Position numbers and translations under genes: made by a program | Source of the DNA: Circinella minor | Lineage: Eukaryota; Mucoromycota; Mucoromycetes; Mucorales; Lichtheimiaceae | Assembly (NCBI GenBank): GCA_016758965.1 | Contig: JAEPRB010000160.1 | Span: 30,472 to 94,471, forward strand | Direction: 5' to 3' | DNA: 64,000 nt | In this document: positions 47,867-60,849 of the stretch, piece by piece | Layout: every line of letters begins with the position of its first letter | Position numbering within the stretch: position 1 is the stretch's first letter | Notes under the pieces: generated by a model | What the model saw: only the letters and a program-made list of their open reading frames with translations | Databases searched by the model: none | What the model was told of the DNA's origin: nothing

Positions 47867-50439
47867 TCATGCAAAGAGGGTTGGGGGGGGGGAAAAGAGA
47901 GAGAGAAAAAGGAGAGCGAGAGAAAGAGAGAAAAATATAAAAGAGGTTTTTTTTTTTTTTTTAAGAGTGATGGGAAAAATAGAAAAAAGAAAGAGAGAAA
48001 GTTTTTTTTTTTTTATAAAAAAAAAAAGACAAGAGAGAAAGAGAGAGAAAGAGAGTAATGCAATCAAAGTTCTTTTTTTAGGGTGTAAATAAAGTGCGTG
48101 TGTGTGTTTCGTCAGTATTTCGCGCCTTTCACCTGTGCGAAATAAAAAAGCGGGGAGATAATTCACAAAAATAACTAAATTAATTTTTTTTTTTTGCTTT
48201 TAGGTATACTTGGATTGTAGCACCTTTTATAAAACCTATCTCTCTTTCAATTTATTCCTGTTCACTTGCTCTATTCTTACATTTTTTTCTCTTACAAAAG
48301 TATAATTTCTTACAAAATGTTTGGTGAACAACAATAATAACGAGGGAGGGGGGGAAATAAAGCCATGTGTGGAGAGTTCTTTTATTGAATTGAGTGGGAA
48401 TCTTGTGTTGTCTTTTCACATGGTAACTAACTTTTTCGAATCTCTCTCATTGTCCCAAAGGTTACACAAAATCTTTGTAACAGTTACGTATTTTTTTTTT
48501 TTTTTTTGTTGGTAAAAAGAACAACGGCTTTTATTCGAGAAAAATATATAATAGTAATCTTTTGATTTTAGAAAGTGTTTGTAATTTAAAATGTATTATT
48601 ATTATTATTATCATTTTCTACGTTCAAATTTCATAATAAAGTATCATCAAATGAATATTGTTGATGATCATTGATATTTTAAGCTCTTCCAAATACATAT
48701 ATATATATATATATATATAAGAGCAATGTATCTTGGGATCAAAAGATGAATATCTAATAAATCAATTCTCTTCCAAACACCTATTGCTCTTTTAATTATA
48801 GTCATGTCAAGAAAACACTTTATGACTTACTTTATGTCATTGCGACAATGTAAATTTGATATATATATATAAGAGAAGCAAGAGAATTTAGTAAGGTCAA
48901 TAACAATTTGTTAGGTTCCCATGACGATAAATACAATTTGTTGTTAAATTTGTAGTTTTTTTATAAAAAAAAAGTAAAGACAAAATTACCAAAAGTGAAT
49001 GGAAGCCAATGAAAGCCAATGTCTGTATCACACACATTCTATCATAAAAGGTGACACTAGTAAATGTGTGGTTTGATGTTGTGAAAATGTTTGTTACCCC
49101 ACTCTAACTATAAATATATAGAGAGTATCTATATCTTGATTACACCATTTACAACTGATAAGTATTAAATCCAATCACTTCTAGCATCAAAAAAGTACAT
49201 TATTTATTCATCACTCCTTATTGTAAGCCGTCGATCCAATACGATCAGGAATTTCGCGTGATGAACTTGTCCCATTTAGCACAACTCCGAGATTGGTTTT
49301 TTTTTTCCCATAATAATAACCCTAACATTTTTATAGGTTACTGATATCCTTAACATCTATTAACTTTATTAATTTCATCATCCATTTCTTTTTTTGCCAA
49401 GTGTTACAGTCTACTGACTATTATTATATATAAGCAATGATTTATTTACTAGATCTCCCATATTAAATGTTATTTGAATGAAAAAACAAGTATTTCATGT
49501 TTAGTATAAACATGAAACAAAAAGAAATTTTATATTTATAGAGTGACTATAATTTATTATTAAGTTTTTTGTTTTGTTCAATCGCATCCCTATAGTATAC
49601 TACAAAATCATAGAATTCTAATTTTTTTATTATTAAATTATTTCTTCATATGTTTTGATATATTTTTAAATTAAAGTGTTTTTATCCCACCCTCCCTCCC
49701 TTTTCATATTCCATTATATCTATTGTGGTGCTCAATAATAATATAAAACATATTGAAGTCCGGATAAAATAGTTATTGCGAGTTCAACTGTTTGTCTTTT
49801 TTTTTTACGCCTTATTATAACCCCAGATATTAAAGCCGATTTTTCCCCTCCCCAATTTGTGTATAAATTATTATAAGCTTATGTTTTGAATGTAATAATA
49901 ATAATAGTATAAGAACCCGTGAGTAAACTATTGAATTCTTCTAGTTTATTTATTATAAAGGAAACAATTAAAAGTGTAGTTAATTTTTTTAGTGCCATTT
50001 TAGTTACTCTATTTATCCAAATAAATAAATAAAAAAGTTATTTCTCAGATTTGTGGACTATCTTTTATCTTTCGAATAAAAATGTATAGTAAAACTTACT
50101 ACTATATCTTATATATTCTATATAGCTCTGTGTGTATGTGAATTTTCATATGAAAATCCAATTATTATTTATTATTATTATTATTATTTTTTTAAGAAAA
50201 AAGGCAAGCGACGATCGTGTTTATGAGAGTGTTTTAAAACGCAGTTTATAGAATTGGGCATGGGAGAATAGATGTTCCGAACCATCTCTCTTTCTCTTTC
50301 TCTCTCTCTCTTTTTTTTTTTTTCCTTTTTCCCCACACACTTTTACAAAAAAAAAAAAACTCGTTTTCTTTTTCATATTACACAACTTTTTTTTTTAATT
50401 AAGATTTAGAAAAAAAAAAAAGACAGAAAAATAGACAGA
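47867..50439. promoter_or_regulatory. 2.57-kb shared upstream region of two divergent bZIP genes
   Basis: No gene recognised. Both bZIP leaders are rich in CT/GA and A/T runs. The interior has a (TA)n run at 48697-48719 next to an AAGAGCAAT / ATTGCTCTT inverted pair (48719 and 48784) and a perfect hairpin at 49493-49517. It must carry the promoters of both genes. Confidence 0.5.
49493..49517. repeat. Perfect inverted repeat, 11-bp arms
   Basis: Arms TTTCATGTTTA and TAAACATGAAA flank the triplet GTA with no mismatch. Found in the shared upstream region of the two bZIP genes, about 0.95 kb from the plus-strand start. It could be a dimer-binding site or a chance hairpin. Confidence 0.7.
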
Positions 50440-52595
50440 ATGGATTCATTCATGTCAAATATTAATCAGTTCTATTCACAAGAACAAGAACAACAACAAG
50501 ATTTACCATGGCCATTAGGAACCATGCAATTTGACCCACAACAGTTGCAACAACAACAACAACAACAACAAATAACAACTACAACGACTACTTCTTCAGC
50601 TTTTATTCAACCCATCTCATTTATATCAAATCAACAACACCATTCAGGAGGAGGAGGAGGGTTTTCTAGTTCAATATCACCTCAACTTAATATGAATGTA
50701 CCTAATATTATACCTTTGAATATGTTACCCTCTAATCAACAATCTATTTTAACACCTGAACAACAACAACAATTTCTTCATCAACAACAACAACAACAAC
50801 AACAACAACACCATCCACCTTTAGATGCCAATGGGCAACCCATCAAAATTAGAAAAAAACCAGGAAGAAAACCTAATCCAGCTTCACCTGCTTTACGTAA
50901 AGCACAAAATCGAGCTGCTCAAAGAGCATTTCGTGAACGAAAAGAACGTCATTTACGCGATTTAGAAAATACCATTCGATCATTACGTGACCAACGCAAT
51001 AGTACAGCTAAAGAATTAGCTACGGTCAAATCCAAATTAGATGGTTGTAAAGCAGAAAATTGGTATCTTCGAGGTGTTGTTTTAACACTTCAATTTGTTT
51101 GTCTTCATCATCATATTCATATTCCAACGCATTCACCTTATTTAACAGAAGAAGCATTGGCTGATATTGCAAAAACGTCTCCTCATGCTATTGAAGCTTA
51201 TGTGAATGCTTATACTCAAAATAATGTGGATTTAAAACCTACCATGGCAACTCAATTTGCCCATGTTTCTAAAAATGAAGAAGAAGAAGAAGAAGAAGAA
51301 GAAGAAAATGAGGATAGTTATAGTGTTCAACAACAACAATATCAACAAGAGGAAGAACAACAACAACATTATAATGAAGAGGAAGAGGATGATATGATGA
51401 GTGAAGTAAAAACGGAATTGAGTATGATGCCTGATCTTATTTCAATACCACAACAACTTGGAGAACCTATTGGAGCAACAACAACAAATACAATTGATCC
51501 ATCCATGCTTCATCATTCTCATACTTTATCTTCATTATCACCTTCATTAACAGATGTAGATGATATTATGTCAAAAACAACAGAGAATGATCATGATATT
51601 AAATTAGAAGGAGAGCAAGAAGAAACGGGTCATGAAATGAATAGGAATCATCATCCTTTAGAAGAAAATCAAGAACCATCCATATCCAGTTTGGGAGCTA
51701 TTCAAAAGATACGTCTTCAACTTCGTGTTCAATCAGCATTATCCAATTTGGGTAAATCGACGACACGATTACAACCCACCCTTTTACAATTAGCTATCTC
51801 GCATGATCCACGTATTGATTTAATTCCTACACCTCACATGCGTGATAGAATGATTATTTTCCGTGACTTGATGGATTATGATCGTTGTTTTTCATTATTA
51901 TTAAATGGTGCAGTCTATCATGGAGGTGATCCTACAATGAGTGATAGTTGGGAATTACCTGCGGAATTTTTCAGTGAATTTTGGTAACATTTTTTTTTAT
52001 CTATTTTATATATATATATAGAGAGAGAGAGAGAAAAAAATACTAACTTTTTTTTTATACGGTGATGGGGTGGGGGATAATAGGTTTTTAGCTATTAATT
52101 ATGATTTATCAAAAACAAATAAATGGAGATCATTAAAAGGATTACCTGAGTTAGAAATGGGACCTAAAGAAGGACAACAACAACAATTATATCAACAAAT
52201 AAATGAAAATTTAAATCCAACATTATGGGGGGATGAATTACTTGATCAATTTACTGAACCGATGCCAACATTACAACCATTATCATTATCCAAGCCACCA
52301 AAATCAGTACCTCCTCAATCACCAAGTAGTAGTCATAGTACACATAGTCAAATAAGTAATAATCATGATAGTCCATCTCATCCAATGTATGAAAATTTAC
52401 GTTCACCTCCTGAATTACGAGATCCAGTACATGCTCCAAGTCTCGGTAAGTAAAACTCATTCTTATATATATATATATATATATAATATCCTCCCCCATC
52501 TATTCTTATTTTATTAACTATCATTCATTCATAATAATAAATATGAAATAGATACCATGATGAACTTGATGCATAATTTATCTACAGATCCATAA
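50440..52595 (+). CDS. bZIP transcription factor, Yap/AP-1-like basic region (paralogue 2)
   Basis: Exons 50440-51983, 52084-52445 and 52552-52595; 649 residues. The N-terminus is Gln-rich with two polyGln runs (activation-domain-like). Then comes PIKIRKKPGRKPNPASP and the basic region RKAQNRAAQRAFRERKERH (residues about 152-170), nearly identical to paralogue 1, and a zipper helix (LRDLENTIRSLRDQRN). An acidic Glu/Gln stretch (residues about 277-330) follows, and a C-terminal domain with SHDPRIDLIPTPHMRDRMIIFRDLMDYDRC and WELPAEFFSEFW matches paralogue 1. The first intron lies at the final Trp of that block, where paralogue 1 is uninterrupted (KYWFLCPST). The tail is Pro/Ser-rich. It converges on HTD2 with 336 bp between stops. 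Confidence 0.88.
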
Positions 52596-52715
52596 TTTAC
52601 TTATTTCACTTTTTATTCTCCATTTAATCATTTTCAAAATATATACATCAAATAATACGTAATAATAATAATAATTACACTTACCTAGTACTATCACATT
52701 CATTTATATACAAAC

Positions 52716-52747
<32 letters not shown>

Positions 52748-52931
52748 TTTTTTTTTATGTCTACAACCCTTCCCTTTCTGTATATACAACAAAAATTTAA
52801 TTTTTTTTTTAATTTGATTATACGAATATATTGATATATATATTTATTTTGTTCGTGTGCGTGTGTATGTGTGTGTGTGTGTATGGAAAATATATACAAG
52901 AAAGAAAAAAAAAAGCTATATATATATATAT

Positions 52932-54191
52932 TTATGCAAGAATAGCGGATCCTTTTACAGCTAAATTGCCTTGATAATCATTAATCCATAATTCAAATGA
53001 TTTACCATTTGTATTTAATTTTCTACCACATAAAGTGAATGGTTGATTTACATAAAGTGGTATAAGACATCGATATTGAAATGATGTTAAAATAAGATCT
53101 TGTTTTGATTCTTGAGTATAAAGATGATTACGTAAAAGAGTAATAAGTAAAGTACTCGATAATGGACCCTGAACTAAACAATCTGGGGCGGGGAGGGGAA
53201 CGTGTTAGTTTTTTTTTTTTTTTTTTTTTTTTCAATTTAAATAATTTTTAAAAACGAGAAAAGAGAAAACTTACTTGGATGGTTTTCAATATTTCTTGCA
53301 TAATCTTGATCATAATGAATCATATGTGAATTAAAAGTTAATGCAGAATAACGAAATAAAAGAATAGAAGTAGGTCGAATCATTGTTGAAAAATCAGGTT
53401 TTTTATTCACTAAATAATAAATATATATATTCAGTTAGATAATTATATTTAAAAAGAAAAAAAGACAAACTATTATCTATGTATATATTCTTACTTTTAA
53501 TAGAACGTTGTTGTACTGATGATGATTCAACAGAATCATTTTCATTTGTACTTGCATAAATTAAACAACGTTGTTCACGCATAGACCAACCTTTTTTATT
53601 ATAAATATCTTTATCTAACCAAACCATGACAGAATCACCTAATCGACCTCCCTTTTTTTGTTCAATACGATTTATTTTGGTAATCATTTTAGCTTGATCA
53701 TGAACACATAAAGGATTTTCATTATCAAAAATTAATTCTGCACCAGCCCACATACGTTGATTAAAAGGAGGAGAAGGTGGATGAAAATGAGTTTCATAAC
53801 CATCCTTGGCAAGTTCCTTTTCACGCGTTCTTGGTGGAAAATAAATATGATGATATGTTGCTGGCACCATCGTCCCCTTTTTAGGTAAATCATCTCCTGT
53901 AAAAGAAAGTGCTTTTTCGTTTAAAGTATTGGCTAATAAATTAAGTGGTGATGCTGTAATTATATCTTTTGTCTCGATACGTTTCTGTAACATACGTGAT
54001 CCCCATTCTTCCACAAGCTCGACTTGACTACTAAATAACATGCGACGACACTTTTTTTTTTTCAAACATTAATAAATATATTATTATTATTATTTTGAAT
54101 GAATGAATGAATAAATTAATTTTACTTGAACTGATAATGGACTAAAAAGATGGTGGTTAAAACGTTGAATTTGATTAATCATGGCAGACAT
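52932..54191 (-). CDS. HTD2: Mitochondrial 3-hydroxyacyl-thioester dehydratase, type 2
   Basis: Dehydratase of mitochondrial type II fatty-acid synthesis (removes water from 3-hydroxyacyl-ACP), double hot-dog fold. Exons 54191-54126, 54050-53495, 53409-53275 and 53182-52932; 335 residues. The N-terminus is Arg/His-containing and poor in acids (MSAMINQIQRFNHHLF), fitting a mitochondrial presequence. The first hot-dog half carries the substrate-entry loop (TYHHIYFPP, FHPPSPPFNQRMWAGAEL). The second half carries the family signature LLFRYSALTFNSHMIHYDQDYAR, then CLVQGPLSSTLLI. Intron 1 ends in an unusual acceptor, a run of A followed by AG, leaving the exact start of exon 2 slightly uncertain. 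It is in tandem with the G-alpha gene, only 156 bp downstream of its stop. Confidence 0.85.
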
Positions 54192-54347
54192 TTGTTACAG
54201 AAAAAAGAAAAAAAAAAGGGGGGGGGGAAGGGAAAAGAAGGTTTATTATTATTAAAGGTATGGGGTGGATAGGGTAACAATTTTTTTTTTTGGTTTGGCG
54301 GGAAAAAAAAAAAAAAAAAAAAGTGGGGGTGGGGTGGGGAAGAGGAT

Positions 54348-55960
54348 TTAAAGTATAAAAGTATTTAAATTTTCATTTAATATAATATCTGAAACGGCTG
54401 ACATGACATGTTGTAAAAGATCAGTATCTGTAGCATCTGTATAATAAGAATAAACTCTTTTATCCTTATTTCTATTTAATCGTTGAAATCGTTTTTTAAA
54501 GTATGTACTTGCTTGTTCATAATCATCATTAGGACCTTATTAATTATTATTATTAGTTATATATATAAAAGAAGCTTTTTTTTTTTTTTTTTTTACCTTT
54601 ATAATCAGGAAAATATTTCTTTATAGGTGAATCTTTAATTTTTTCTTTAAAGATATCAATTTTGTTAAGAAATAATATCATGGATGTTTTTATAAACCAT
54701 TTCGAATTACATATACTATCAAAAAGCATCAATGCTTCAAGCATCTAATTTTAAAAGTGTATATATATATATATGTATGAGTTTTTTTTTCTCAACCTTG
54801 TTAGAAATCTTGAACTTACTTGATTCTAATAAATAAATAAAAAGCTTATTATGGTTAATTGAGGGGTAAAAAAAAAGGGGGGGAAGGGGAGGAAATAATA
54901 ATATGCAATTTTAAAAACTTACCGAATCTCGATCTTCTACAAGACATTGATCATATCCACTTATTGCTACAACAAATAAAATAGCTGTTACATTTTCAAA
55001 ACAATGTATCCTTGTTTTATATATATATATATAAAAAAAGCTCTTCATTGTTAGAAATTTTCCCTTTCTTTTTTTTTGCGGGGGAGGGGGAGAGGGGGAT
55101 TATAAATATAGAATTTACCATTTCTTTCTTTCACTACGTTGACCACCTACATCCATCATTCGATAGGTTAATGGACCTAAATGAAATACAAATTCTACGA
55201 TACCCGTTGTTTTTGCACGAGAATGAATAATATCCATATTGGATGGTATATAATCTTTTTTCCATAATTTATCTAATTGTTTATAAAAACTTTTTTTTTT
55301 TTTGGACCTTTCAATAAGTAAAAATAGTTTTCTTTTATATATATATAAACTATATATATATATAAACCTCACAACCCCCGGTCTTTTGTTATTTAAAAAA
55401 AAAAGAAATATAAACTTACTATGTTGCGTTGTCATGTAATGCAAAATCATTACCATGACGATAAGCTTTTTGAATACCAGGATCGGTCCATAAACGTTTT
55501 AAAGGTTCAAAATAATAAGATGGATAAGGTTGTCCTTTATCAATAGAAGGTACATCTTTTAATATAATATCAGCATCTTCCTATATATATATATATATAT
55601 AGAAAAAAAAACAAATAATAATATTTATCCCTTTATTAATATAAAAAAAGAGAGAAAAAATAGACTCTATTTATATTAAATCTTACTGTGGATGTTTCTA
55701 ATTCTAATGGTATATCTAATTGATCTACCACTTCAAGTAATGTTTGCATAATAGAAATAACATTTGAAAATACAATCATGCGAAAACTTTCACGTTCAGA
55801 ATCATCAAACCCCGAAGCATTAATTAATTTCATTTGTTTTAAAATAGTTGATTTGCCTGATTCTCCAGCACCTAAAAAAAAAAAAATGTATTATAAAATA
55901 TAATTTATATGTGTAAAGGCGTTTTTTCCCTCCCATTTTTTTTTTATTTTATTTACACTA

Positions 55961-56010
<50 letters not shown>

Positions 56011-56191
56011 AATGGATAATGATTATAAAAAAAAGAAAATAGAGTTGGTTTATACCTAATAATAAAAGTTTGACTTCTGTTTTCATTTTTTTTTCATCTG
56101 TTTTAATTTGTTTATCGATATTCCGATTTTGTTCACTTTCTTTAGTATCATTGCCTAGTGACGATGATTCTTTAGTACAACAAGTTCCCAT
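54348..56191 (-). CDS. Heterotrimeric G protein alpha subunit
   Basis: GTP-binding switch coupling membrane receptors to effectors such as adenylate cyclase. Exons 56191-56056, 55871-55687, 55580-55420, 55289-55119, 55010-54923, 54825-54820, 54744-54597 and 54535-54348; 360 residues, normal length. The N-terminus [10 protein letters not shown] has Gly2 for myristoylation and Cys4/5 for palmitoylation. Motifs: G1 GAGESGKST (residue 46 on), switch I RAKTTGI, G3 [13 protein letters not shown]4 LNKID, G5 TDATDT (the usual form is TCAT). [16 protein letters not shown] is strongly conserved. The C-terminus NENLNTFIL lacks the Cys at position -4 that pertussis toxin modifies in Gi-type subunits. Exon 6 is only 6 nt. 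Intron 1 holds a 45-nt A run and intron 3 ends in a run of A plus AG. Confidence 0.95.
55962..56006. repeat. 45-nt poly-A run in G-alpha intron 1
   Basis: Uninterrupted A run on the plus strand within intron 55872-56055. It is likely length-polymorphic and prone to sequencing error. Confidence 0.95.
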
Positions 56192-58816
56192 GGGTTTCGT
56201 TATTATTTTGCTGGGGGTGGTGTTCAATGGGAGTTTGACTGGTGAAATGAAAAACTTTTTTAAAATAATGAGTTCAAATGAATTCGTAAATGTAAAAAAT
56301 AAAAAAAAAACGCGTATAAAATAAATAGGAAAAGATCTAATCAATGAATAAATAAAAGAATTGTCCTTTTTTTTTTTCCTTTAAATATATATATTTTATA
56401 TTAATAAGAAAAAATAAACGAAAGAAAAAAGATGGTTATGACTCTTATTATTTTATAAAGGATATTTTTTTTTTTTTTTGTATATCCAAGAATCAAAATT
56501 TCAATTTTGTCTATTAAACAAAGAAGCAATATTACTTTATAATACTTATAAAATGTCATAGTTAGGATATAATAATTACCGTTACTATGAATACCTACTA
56601 CTTATAAAAAAAAAAAGACTTCTTTTATCTTCTATTTGAGAATAAATAATAACAGAGACTTATAAAAGTTTAATTTATATTGTTTACATTGAAACATGGT
56701 TTTTTTTTTTATTAAGGCGGGGAAAATCTAAAAGCTTCCATCCATTTTTTGAATTTTTGAATATATATATATATATGTATATACGTAAGAGTATATCCGG
56801 ATATATATTGTATATATAACCCTTGATTCTGACTTAATTTACTGTCATTTTCTTTTTGTTTTATATATTAATCAAGATTTTTTATATAATATAACTCAAA
56901 ACACTCATATAAATAATACTCGAAAAAAAAAAAACACCACAACTTGATATATTTTGTATAACATTAATTTAACCCCCATCACATCGTTACAAGTCAATTG
57001 ATAAACCATTCACTAAATAAAAAGATGGAAGACTATTTTATGAAAAAGTCCTCCTCCCCCTCTTTATTATTTATTTTTTTTTTCATAGTATATACTTTGT
57101 ATAAATAATAATAATATTTTGTTAAAAAAATAGCATGATGGATAGTTCTATATAATAATATTGTATGTACGTTCCAAGATTACGTATTATTTTTTCAATT
57201 GATTGTTTCTTACGTATAATCCACAGTAAATTTTTCTGTGAATAAGTACATTCATTGAGACAGGTCTCGGAAAAGAAAGATTTTTTTTTTCAGTATTTAT
57301 TTTGCTTTGTTCAACTAGTTTGAACCTAGAATTATTTGAATTTATTATTGTTGGGGCGAATACGTAATAAACCAAAGTTATGGTACGTACGTCATTCTAG
57401 ACAAAAGACAAAAAAAAAGACAAAAAAAAAAAAAAAAAACCAAAGTTACGGTACATCATTCTAGACAAAAGAAAGGGTGGGAGTAGTCTATTTTTTTTTT
57501 TTAAAAAAAAAAAAAAGTGAAGTGTATAAAAGAAGAACAAATTTATATATAACAGTAATTAATAATGAATGTAAATATTATAATTTACGTAGACAAAACC
57601 AAAGAAACTATAAAGTAATCCCAATTGTTATATATTCTTGAAACGAATATACGTATATATAATCAGAGTGAGTTTGGAAGAAGACGCAAAATGATATTAA
57701 ATTTTAGAGCAAATGAGTAATTCTCACTTCATCCTAAATACAGCAGGGCCCCCCGTTAATTTCATGTACTTCATTCCTGATTATTTTCTGAAATTTAATG
57801 ATGGAATGAGTGGATTATGTTTGGAGGCAAAAAAAAAAAAACTGTTAAAAAAATTTTTTTTAACAGAAAATAGAGTAATATAAAATAGATCAAATGTATG
57901 AATTCGTATTATATTATAGTTACTATTTCTTTAAAGAGGGGGTTTTTTTTGTGATAAGATCAATGACTCTCAAGAAAAAGTAATCTGAGTTATCATAGAT
58001 ACTAGTTGATATACTATAGTAGCGCTATCTTAGTTTTTTCATTGATTTTCAAAATAGATGGGAGTCTTCTAAATAAACGACTTTCTGTATCTTCTTTATC
58101 ACAAAAAAAAAAAAAAAATCAAATAAAAGTCTTTCTCAAGTCATGGTTTGAAGAAGGTTGCTTTATTTTCAAGTCCTCAAAAATCATTGTGAAAATAAAG
58201 GGGGATGTGCAAGTGGACACTCTGTTTTGTAACTATTATTCCTGGTATAAAAAAAAACAAGTCAATTCACGGGAGGAGGGGCCTCACTATCAATGTTCTC
58301 ATAGAGTAAGTCTTGTAGTACGTTTCATCATTTAATTCATTATATAATATATAAAGTAAAAAAAAAAAATTATATTTTATTTTTATTTTGTATAAAGTAT
58401 TGAATTGTTTAAATAGTACGTAATTTATGTGAATTGTGTGTGTGTGTGTATAAGAGTGCGTGTATGTTGTTTATAAATGTTATATCTTTTCAATGCATCT
58501 TGAGGCTCATCATTCATTGGGAAAAAAAAAAGAAGAAGAATGAACAAAAGTAATAAAAATAGTAAATAGTAAATAGTAATACGTCGTAGTTGTAGTAAGA
58601 GTAGTACAATATAGTTAGTAGTGTAAATGGGAGGAAGAGGGAGAAAAAAAAAGGGTCAGTAATATAAAAATAATAATAATAAATTGTAAAATACTAAGAA
58701 GAATTGAATAAAGAAAAGGTATATTGCCCTGCAATAGAAGAAAAAAAAAAGGGAGAGGGGGGGGGAGTTCATTGTTGTGCTTCATACATTATAATAGGAA
58801 TGAATTTTTTTTGTTT
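56192..58816. other. 2.6-kb intergenic region upstream of G-alpha; no gene seen
   Basis: AT-rich with frequent A/T runs and a short direct duplication at 57371-57472. An open frame at 58006-58335 (+) is Lys/Ser-rich and featureless; I do not call it. Confidence 0.5.
57371..57472. repeat. Direct duplication of about 36 bp, 68 bp apart
   Basis: ACCAAAGTTATGGTAC... at 57371-57408 recurs as ACCAAAGTTACGGTAC... at 57439-57472, both running into CATTCTAGACAAAAGA. The second copy lacks four bases of a GTAC repeat. A-rich DNA separates them. Confidence 0.75.
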
Positions 58817-60849
58817 TTAAATCTTTTCTTCACTATTAATGGAACCAGCTTTTTCATTAACACCAGTATCTAAACCATTTTGACGACCTGCACGAATATC
58901 TCGGAAAGCAAGAATAGATCCACTAAAGACAGCATCCATTTCCTATTATTTATAAATTTTTAATTAAAAATGGAATCCACAAAAAAAAAAATGACGACTA
59001 ATTTTATAAAGAACTTACTTCAAGAGATTTTCCTTTTGTTTCAGGGAAAAAGATATAAACGATAACACTCATAACTAATTTTTTTTTTTAAAAAAAAAAT
59101 AAAGTGTTAGAATTATGTTTTGTGAGGGGCGGGGGAGGGGGGTTTAATAATGAATGAATGAAAGCTTTAACTTACTGAAACAACAACATCCAAAGAAAAT
59201 ATAAGTTCCCCAAGTAATATCGGCCAACATAACAGGTACAATTTGAGAGATAACGAAACTATTTTTTTGAAAATAAAAATAAAAATAAATAAATGATATT
59301 ATAAAATCCAAATAAATAGTTGAACTTACTTCATAAGCCAGTTAGCAGCAGTACTCATGGAAGTAGCTTTAGCACGAACATTTAAAGTATAAATTTCAGC
59401 TGGATAAATCCAACCTACGGGACCCCAAGAATAAGCAAAACCAGCAACGAAAAAGTAAATCATGACAATACAAAAGTAGGAAGCATTGACATTGCCACTC
59501 ATATCCACATTATGTTTTCCTTCAGCTTCATCAAAATAAACACGACCTGTAGCAGCCATAACAATACCACAAAGAAGCATAGCAACACCCATAAAGATGG
59601 CACCACTAATAAGTGTCTTACGACGACCTAATTTATCCATGTATAAAATAGCAGGAATAGTAGCAAACATATTTAAAACACCATTGACACCAGAAGCAAT
59701 AAGCGTAGCTGATTGTTCTCCAATACCAGCTTGTTTAAAGATTTGAGGAGCATAATACATGATACTAAATAAATAAAAATGATTAATTATCTAGTCATCT
59801 TCCTCTTCTCTCTCTCTCCCAATTGGGGAAAAAAGGGTTTACCTGTTAATACCAGTAAATTGTTGGAAAACTTGAATAAGCATACCAAGAACAAGACGAC
59901 GACGATTACGTCCTTTGAATAATTCAAGATAATTAGTAATAGCAACAGCACGTTCTTGAGAAATTTGTTCAATAATTTCATTATATTCTTGTTGAACAAA
60001 AGGTGAAGTGACATCCCCATTTGCATGAAGTTTAGCTAAAACTTGTAATGCTTCCTCATTACGACCTTTACTTGCTAACCAACGTGGAGAGAAAGGAAGG
60101 AAAAAGGCACCAAAGAAAAGAATTAATGCAGGAGCAATTTGAATACCAAGTGGTACACGCCATGTAGCTTCACCTGTTAAATTAATGTTTGTACCAGCAC
60201 CTGCCCAAAAAGCAATCATTAAACCAACAGTAATCATAAATTGTTGAAGTGAAATAAGACGACCACGAATTTCCTTGGGAGCTAAAATAAATAAAATTTT
60301 TTAATTTGATTAATTCAAACCATAGATACGTAGAGAGTTATATATCTTTTTTAAAAAAAATAACTTACCAAGTTCAGATTGATAGACAGGAACAATCATA
60401 GATAAACCACCAATACCTAAACCAGCAACAGCTCTTCCAGTCACCATCATAGCATAACCATTAGCACCGGTTTGAATAGCAGCACCAATCATGAAAATGA
60501 GTGAAGCAAGAATAATAGTTCTTTTACGACTAATAAGTTCAGCTGTTTGACCAGCAATCAAAGCACCAACGAAACAACCTGCAAGTAATAAACCTGTCAA
60601 AGTACCTTGTTCCAATGCTGTTAAATAATCTCTTCCTCTCATAGTAAAGATAAAATCTTCCATTGTAAGAATACTCTAATTTAATTGAATAAAGTGGTTA
60701 TTTACTTTATATATCTTTATAAATACTTTCCCCACCCCCACCCCTATATTATTATTTACACTTAAAACACCAGTATCATAACCAAAGCAAAGACCACCAA
60801 ATGCTGCAAAGAAACAGACGCCATAAACACGCCAAGAGAATTCACCCAT
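58817..60849 (-). CDS. MFS hexose/monosaccharide transporter
   Basis: Sugar:proton symporter or facilitator of the sugar porter family, plasma membrane, 12 helices. Exons 60849-60760, 60675-60369, 60281-59843, 59764-59330, 59258-59176, 59074-59019 and 58942-58817; 511 residues. Family marks: FGGLCFGYDTGVLS near the N-terminus, GRAVAGLGIGGLSMIVPVYQ followed by EIRGRLIS (sugar transporter signature), QQFTGIN, DKLGRRK, GWIYPAEIYTLNVRAK and PETKGKSLEEMDAVF (motif closing helix 12). Order and spacing match fungal HXT/RGT-type carriers. The exact sugar cannot be read from sequence. GC-rich GCGGGG words lie upstream at 61061, 61588 and 61685 (separate entry). Confidence 0.93.

Noticed and set aside
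47867..48166. Lys/Phe-rich frames upstream of bZIP 1
   Set aside because: Low-complexity GA/T runs of a leader region; no coding character.
58006..58335. 109-codon open frame upstream of the sugar transporter
   Set aside because: Lys/Ser-rich, passes through an A run, no start context, domain or splice partner.
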